From Sphingopyxis witflariensis (lineage in GTDB: Bacteria; Pseudomonadota; Alphaproteobacteria; Sphingomonadales; Sphingomonadaceae), in NCBI RefSeq assembly GCF_002205635.1, contig NZ_NISJ01000013.1, positions 1 to 64,000 of the forward strand: a DNA stretch of 64,000 bases, in the 5' to 3' direction. Made by a program: the position numbers and the translations under genes. Shown in pieces: positions 60,574 through 64,000 of this stretch; the first letter of the stretch is position 1; every line of letters begins with the position of its first letter. The notes under the pieces are model-generated. The model was not told where the DNA came from and searched no databases. It was given only the letters and a program-made list of their open reading frames with translations.

Positions 60574-62240
60574 GCGCCGCGATGCTGCTTCAGGCGTGGG
60601 CCGACACGCTCGTCACCACCGCCGCGCTCGTCCTGCTGGTGCTGCTGATCCGCAAGCCCTTTGCCCGCCATTTCGGCCCGCGGCTCGCCTATACGCTGTG
60701 GCTTGTGCCCGCGCTGCGGCTGGCGCTGCCGCCGCTGCCCTTTGGCGACCCCGTGGTCGTCGAGACTGCGGCGGCGCTGCAACCGTCGGACGCGGCCTAT
60801 CTGATCCCCCTCGATGCGATGGCCGCTGCGCCTGCCGCCGCGCCGCTCTGGACGTCCGCCGACCTGCTGCCGATCCTGTTCGCCGTCTGGGTCGTCGGCG
60901 TCGCGACGGTCCTCGTCGCGGCGATGCTGTCGCACCGGCGCTTTCTGCGGACGGTGCTCGGCGAAGCGGTGAAGCTCGAGCCGATCGGCACGATCCGGCT
61001 GGTGATGACCGACGCAGTCGATGGCCCGGTCGCCTTCGGCCTGTTGCACCGTTATGTCGCGGTGCCGCATGATTTCTTTGCGCGCTACGTGGCCGACGAG
61101 CGTGCGCTGGCGATTGACCATGAACTGGCGCACCACCGTCATGGCGATTTGTGGGCCAATGCCGCGGCATTGCTGCTGCTCGCCGCGCAATGGTTCAATC
61201 CCTTCGCCTGGCGCGCGATCCGCGCTTTCCGCTTCGATCAGGAGGCGGCGTGCGATGCGCGCGTGCTGACGATGGCTGATACCGGGCCGCGCGAAATACG
61301 CACGGCGCGCTACGCGACAGCCATTGCCAAGTCCGCGGTGGGTTCGCGGCTGTCGCTCGCGGCGCCGATGGCGGTCCACGACAATCTGCAGGAGCGGCTG
61401 ACAATGCTGATGCGGCAGGATGTTTCGAAGCAGCGTGGCCTCGTCGGCCGGCTGCTCGTCGGCAGCGCGACGCTCGCGGTGCTGGCGACGACCGCGACGC
61501 TGGTTCCCGCCGGCATTGCCCATGCAAACATAGAATCGGGCGACCTGATCGCGCCGCCGACACCGCCAGCGGCACCGGCGCTTGTTGTCCCGCCGGCGCC
61601 TCCCGAAGCGCCCGCTCCCCCGGAGGAGATCGATGGCGATCATCATGTGACGCTCTTTACGTCGCACGATGATGGTGAGCCTGTCGCCGCGAATGGCGGA
61701 ATCCGCCGCGAAATGACCCGCACCGTGATACGGACCGATAGCGATGACGCAGCTTCAACGGCGAAACAGGTCGATGTTCGCGTGCCGGGCAATCTCTCGC
61801 GCGCCGAGATTCTCGTGACGCTGAAGGAGCAGGGCGTCACCGGCGATCGCGCGAACAGGATCGCCGACCAGCTGGACGCCAAGCATCAGGCGCGCTTTCG
61901 CGTCGCGATCCCGCGGATACCTCCCGTTCCGCCGGTTTCGGCATCGGTCTGGGCGGCGTTCGACGACAAGGCGATCGCCGTGGTCAATTGCGGCGCGAAG
62001 CAAAAATCGCGGTCGACCGTCAATATCGAAAATCGCAATGGCAATAAGCGCAGCCGCGTCGCGATCGCCGGTTGCGGCGATGTGGCCGGGATCACGGCGG
62101 CACAGATTGTGGCGCTGAAAGAGGCGCGCGACGACTTTGCCAGGGGCGAAGCAGCGCGCGTCCTGTCGGCTGAAGACCGCGCAAGGGCCATCGCCGATAT
62201 GGAGCGCGCGATTGCCGATCTGGAACGCATCGGCAGCTAA
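60570..62240 (+). CDS. M56-family (BlaR1-like) membrane metallopeptidase without penicillin-binding domain
   Basis: A 556-residue protein: N-terminal membrane helices (about 12-26, 40-52, 98-120), the zinc-protease motif HELAH at 184-188 with the downstream FDQEAACDARVL Glu, another helix near 288-308, then a Pro-rich linker and a 230-residue extracytoplasmic domain with two cysteines (VVNCGAK, AGCGDV). It lacks the SxxK penicillin-sensor domain of BlaR1/MecR1, so the signal is not a covalently bound beta-lactam by that route. It presumably relieves BlaI repression by proteolysis in response to an envelope cue. Confidence 0.88.
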   Translation: MSAAMLLQAWADTLVTTAALVLLVLLIRKPFARHFGPRLAYTLWLVPALRLALPPLPFGDPVVVETAAALQPSDAAYLIPLDAMAAAPAAAPLWTSADLLPILFAVWVVGVATVLVAAMLSHRRFLRTVLGEAVKLEPIGTIRLVMTDAVDGPVAFGLLHRYVAVPHDFFARYVADERALAIDHELAHHRHGDLWANAAALLLLAAQWFNPFAWRAIRAFRFDQEAACDARVLTMADTGPREIRTARYATAIAKSAVGSRLSLAAPMAVHDNLQERLTMLMRQDVSKQRGLVGRLLVGSATLAVLATTATLVPAGIAHANIESGDLIAPPTPPAAPALVVPPAPPEAPAPPEEIDGDHHVTLFTSHDDGEPVAANGGIRREMTRTVIRTDSDDAASTAKQVDVRVPGNLSRAEILVTLKEQGVTGDRANRIADQLDAKHQARFRVAIPRIPPVPPVSASVWAAFDDKAIAVVNCGAKQKSRSTVNIENRNGNKRSRVAIAGCGDVAGITAAQIVALKEARDDFARGEAARVLSAEDRARAIADMERAIADLERIGS

Positions 62241-62323
62241 GGGCCGCGCGCCCGACGATCAAGCGCCGAAAATATTGTGTCACCGGCCCGAAGTCCCTTT
62301 CGAGGTCGGCGACCGGGGTGGGG

Positions 62324-62350
62324 AAGGGAGCGGCACGTCCGCTCCCTTTT
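62324..62350 (+). terminator. Intrinsic terminator after the M56 gene
   Basis: GGGAGCGG (62326-62333) and CCGCTCCC (62339-62346) are perfect 8-bp arms around a 5-base loop, followed by TTTT; flanking AA extends the pairing. Confidence 0.8.
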
Positions 62351-62389
62351 CGCGTTCCGGCCCTTTTCCTTTCGCATCCGCGATGCCAC

Positions 62390-63316
62390 ATGGATGATGT
62401 GAGCGAAGAAAAACCATGGCCCGACACGATCCGCGCCGGCGATTGCGAACAGCATGAGCCGCTGGTGCGCCGCGTCCTTGCGCCCAATCCGTCCCCCTAT
62501 ACCTTCACCGGCACCCAGACCTGGATCGTCGGCGCGGGAGCCGATGTCGCGGTGATCGACCCCGGCCCGACGGGATCGGGAATGAGCATTGGCGATCCCG
62601 GTGACGCCAATGGTGTGGGGCATGTTGAAGCGATCCTGCGCGCCACGGAAGGGCAGCGCATCGCCGCCATTTTGTGCACCCACACCCACCGCGATCACAG
62701 CCCCGCTGCGGCGCCGCTGAAGGCCGCGACCGGCGCGCCGATCATTGGCTGCGCCCCGCTCGCGCTCCGCGACGACGGCCCGCGCGCCGATTCGGCGTTC
62801 GACCCCGATTATGCGCCCGACCGGGTGCTGGGCGACGGCGAGCGGATTTCGGGTGATGGCTGGACGCTCGAAGCCGTTGCGACACCGGGGCATACGTCGA
62901 ACCATCTCTGTTTCGCGCTGATCGAAAGCGGTGCGCTGTTTACCGGCGATCATGTCATGGCCTGGTCGACCAGCGTCGTCAGCCCGCCCGACGGCGATAT
63001 GGCGGCCTATATGGCGAGCCTGTCGAAGCTCTATGATCGCGAGGATCGCATCTACTACCCGGCGCACGGCCCGGCGGTGACCAAACCGCGTCAGCTCGTG
63101 CGCGGGATGCTCGGCCATCGGCGCCAGCGCGAGCGGCAGATTTTGCGCGAGCTGGAAAAGGGCGCTGCTGTGATCCCGGTCATGGTGTCGCATATGTACA
63201 AGGGGTTAGACCCACGGCTGACCGGCGCCGCCGGTCGCTCGGTGCTCGCGCATCTGCTCGATCTCCAGACACGCGGGATCGTCCGGGCGCATGAGGAAGA
63301 ATGGGAACTCGCCTGA
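62390..63316 (+). CDS. Metallo-beta-lactamase-fold hydrolase (LACTB2-like)
   Basis: A 308-residue MBL-fold enzyme. Metal-binding motif CTHTHRDHSP, second His in ATPGHTSNH, Asp in FTGDHVM, and distal His in YYPAHGP. A C-terminal winged-helix-like tail (LRELEKGAAVIPVMVSHMYK) matches LACTB2-type proteins, some of which act as ribonucleases while others hydrolyse thioesters. Substrate unknown. The ATG at 62390 follows the terminator of the previous unit, so it has its own promoter; the next gene starts immediately after its stop. Confidence 0.88.
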   Translation: MDDVSEEKPWPDTIRAGDCEQHEPLVRRVLAPNPSPYTFTGTQTWIVGAGADVAVIDPGPTGSGMSIGDPGDANGVGHVEAILRATEGQRIAAILCTHTHRDHSPAAAPLKAATGAPIIGCAPLALRDDGPRADSAFDPDYAPDRVLGDGERISGDGWTLEAVATPGHTSNHLCFALIESGALFTGDHVMAWSTSVVSPPDGDMAAYMASLSKLYDREDRIYYPAHGPAVTKPRQLVRGMLGHRRQRERQILRELEKGAAVIPVMVSHMYKGLDPRLTGAAGRSVLAHLLDLQTRGIVRAHEEEWELA

Positions 63317-64000
63317 ATGTTCTGGGCGCTTTTGATCGCCGCTGCGCAGCCTGCCGCTGTCGCCGACCCCGTGGTCATTGCGCTCGTCGCGGGCGAAGGG
63401 GAGCGGAAATGCCTGCCCGACAAGAGCCTGTGCCTCGACGTGCCGGGCGGGAGCGATGGCGGGCTGGTCCTGACCGCGCCAAATGCCGGTGAGTCAGAAG
63501 ATCTGGCGTTACCCTATAGCCGCGATGGCCAGACATTGAATCTTTGGCCCTATCTGATCGCGGTGCCATCGCCTGACGCCATGGCGTCCGATTCACGGCA
63601 ATATCTGATGGGCATCGTGGTCAGCACAAGCGCGATGTATTCGGGCGGCGGCGGCAATGGCAGTCGGCTGCACCTGCTGCGCCTCGACACGACGCCGTCG
63701 AACACGCAGCTTGGCGACGAAGTGCTAGATGTCGTGTGGGACAGTTCGCTGATGATCCGCGCCTGTTTTTCGGAACAGGAGATGAAGGACCGGCGCGAGG
63801 CGTGCCACGATGACTATAATTTCACCGGCGCGCTACTCGCCGGTCCGGTGGAGGTCGGCGAACTTCCCGTGCTGACCTATCGCGCCGTTGCGACGGCCTT
63901 TCCGCGAACCGCGCGCCGCTCCTCCGATAACAGCAAGCTGCGGCTCAAGGCCGCCGACCTTGTTCATGCGAAGGACAGCGCGTGCAGCTATGAACGCACG
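63317..64000 (+). CDS. Exported protein of unknown function, 3' end beyond the window
   Basis: An open frame of 228 codons with no stop before the edge. It starts directly after the MBL-fold stop (TGA-ATG). The N-terminus MFWALLIAAAQPAAVADPVV looks like a short signal peptide. Five cysteines follow (KCLPDKSLCLDV, RACFSEQ, EACHDD, SACSYE), compatible with periplasmic disulfides. The N-terminal motif GEGERKCLPDKSLC is not a family I recognise. Probably co-transcribed with the MBL-fold gene. Confidence 0.7.
   Translation, partial: MFWALLIAAAQPAAVADPVVIALVAGEGERKCLPDKSLCLDVPGGSDGGLVLTAPNAGESEDLALPYSRDGQTLNLWPYLIAVPSPDAMASDSRQYLMGIVVSTSAMYSGGGGNGSRLHLLRLDTTPSNTQLGDEVLDVVWDSSLMIRACFSEQEMKDRREACHDDYNFTGALLAGPVEVGELPVLTYRAVATAFPRTARRSSDNSKLRLKAADLVHAKDSACSYERT

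Overview
The window is high-GC, densely packed bacterial DNA that reads as a chromosome segment of an alphaproteobacterium of the Sphingomonadaceae, probably Sphingopyxis-like. The pointers are the ybgC-tolQRA-tolB-pal order beside ruvCAB, lineage-typical small genes (GapR/DUF2312, DUF1476, DUF1244, BolA plus monothiol glutaredoxin), Caulobacter-like -10 elements, and several palindromic repeat families of the kind common in sphingomonads. Family and genus are inferences from gene content; no rRNA is present.

Layout. (1) 1-5015: a forward catabolic cluster (3'-terminal part of a crotonase, an acyl-CoA synthetase, a Baeyer-Villiger-type flavin monooxygenase, an Old Yellow Enzyme-type reductase). 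Two copies of one palindromic repeat flank it, and it lies on the 3' side of a reverse-strand tRNA-Leu(GAG). (2) 5602-22360: a lipoprotein with a beta-helix-like body, a TonB-dependent receptor and a complete type II secretion operon gspC-D-E-F-G-H-I-J-K-L-M-N-O. Both the lipoprotein gene and gspC are preceded by arrays of PHO-box half-sites in strict 11-bp register with the same -10-like element 8 bp downstream, so the block looks like a PhoB-controlled phosphate-starvation secretion module. (3) 22347-30968, reverse: Tol-Pal envelope genes, ybgC, ruvB/ruvA/ruvC with a GFA-type enzyme and a repeat-flanked GIY-YIG nuclease between them, and a YebC regulator. (4) 31025-34523: small conserved genes, pyruvate kinase, and the N-end-rule leucyltransferase bpt.

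(5) 34688-40927 holds the best candidate for an undescribed system. It is four forward genes: a fusion of an FAD/NAD(P) reductase, two cyclic-nucleotide-binding domains and a 16-cysteine ferredoxin; a five-helix membrane protein with two histidine pairs suited to two b hemes; an FHA-TM-decaheme cytochrome c; and a CpdA-like cyclic-nucleotide phosphodiesterase. Together they suggest an electron route from cytoplasm to periplasm gated by cAMP/cGMP and possibly by phosphothreonine, with its own signal-terminating enzyme. (6) 40941-43763, reverse: a 2-hydroxyacid dehydrogenase, a small membrane protein and cysS. (7) 43816-58613, reverse: a five-gene unit of a secreted CHAT (caspase-like) protein, a CHASE2-adenylate cyclase, a FecR-like exported protein, and a TpsB/TpsA two-partner secretion pair with a roughly 2,290-residue exoprotein. 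It is the second candidate system, and it supplies a cAMP source about 15 kb from the cAMP-binding redox operon. (8) 58824-64000: DUF1476, bolA, grxD, a BlaI/M56 regulator-protease pair with a clear operator, an MBL-fold hydrolase, and an exported protein cut by the window edge.

All function calls come from reading motifs and gene order; no database or structure search was run.
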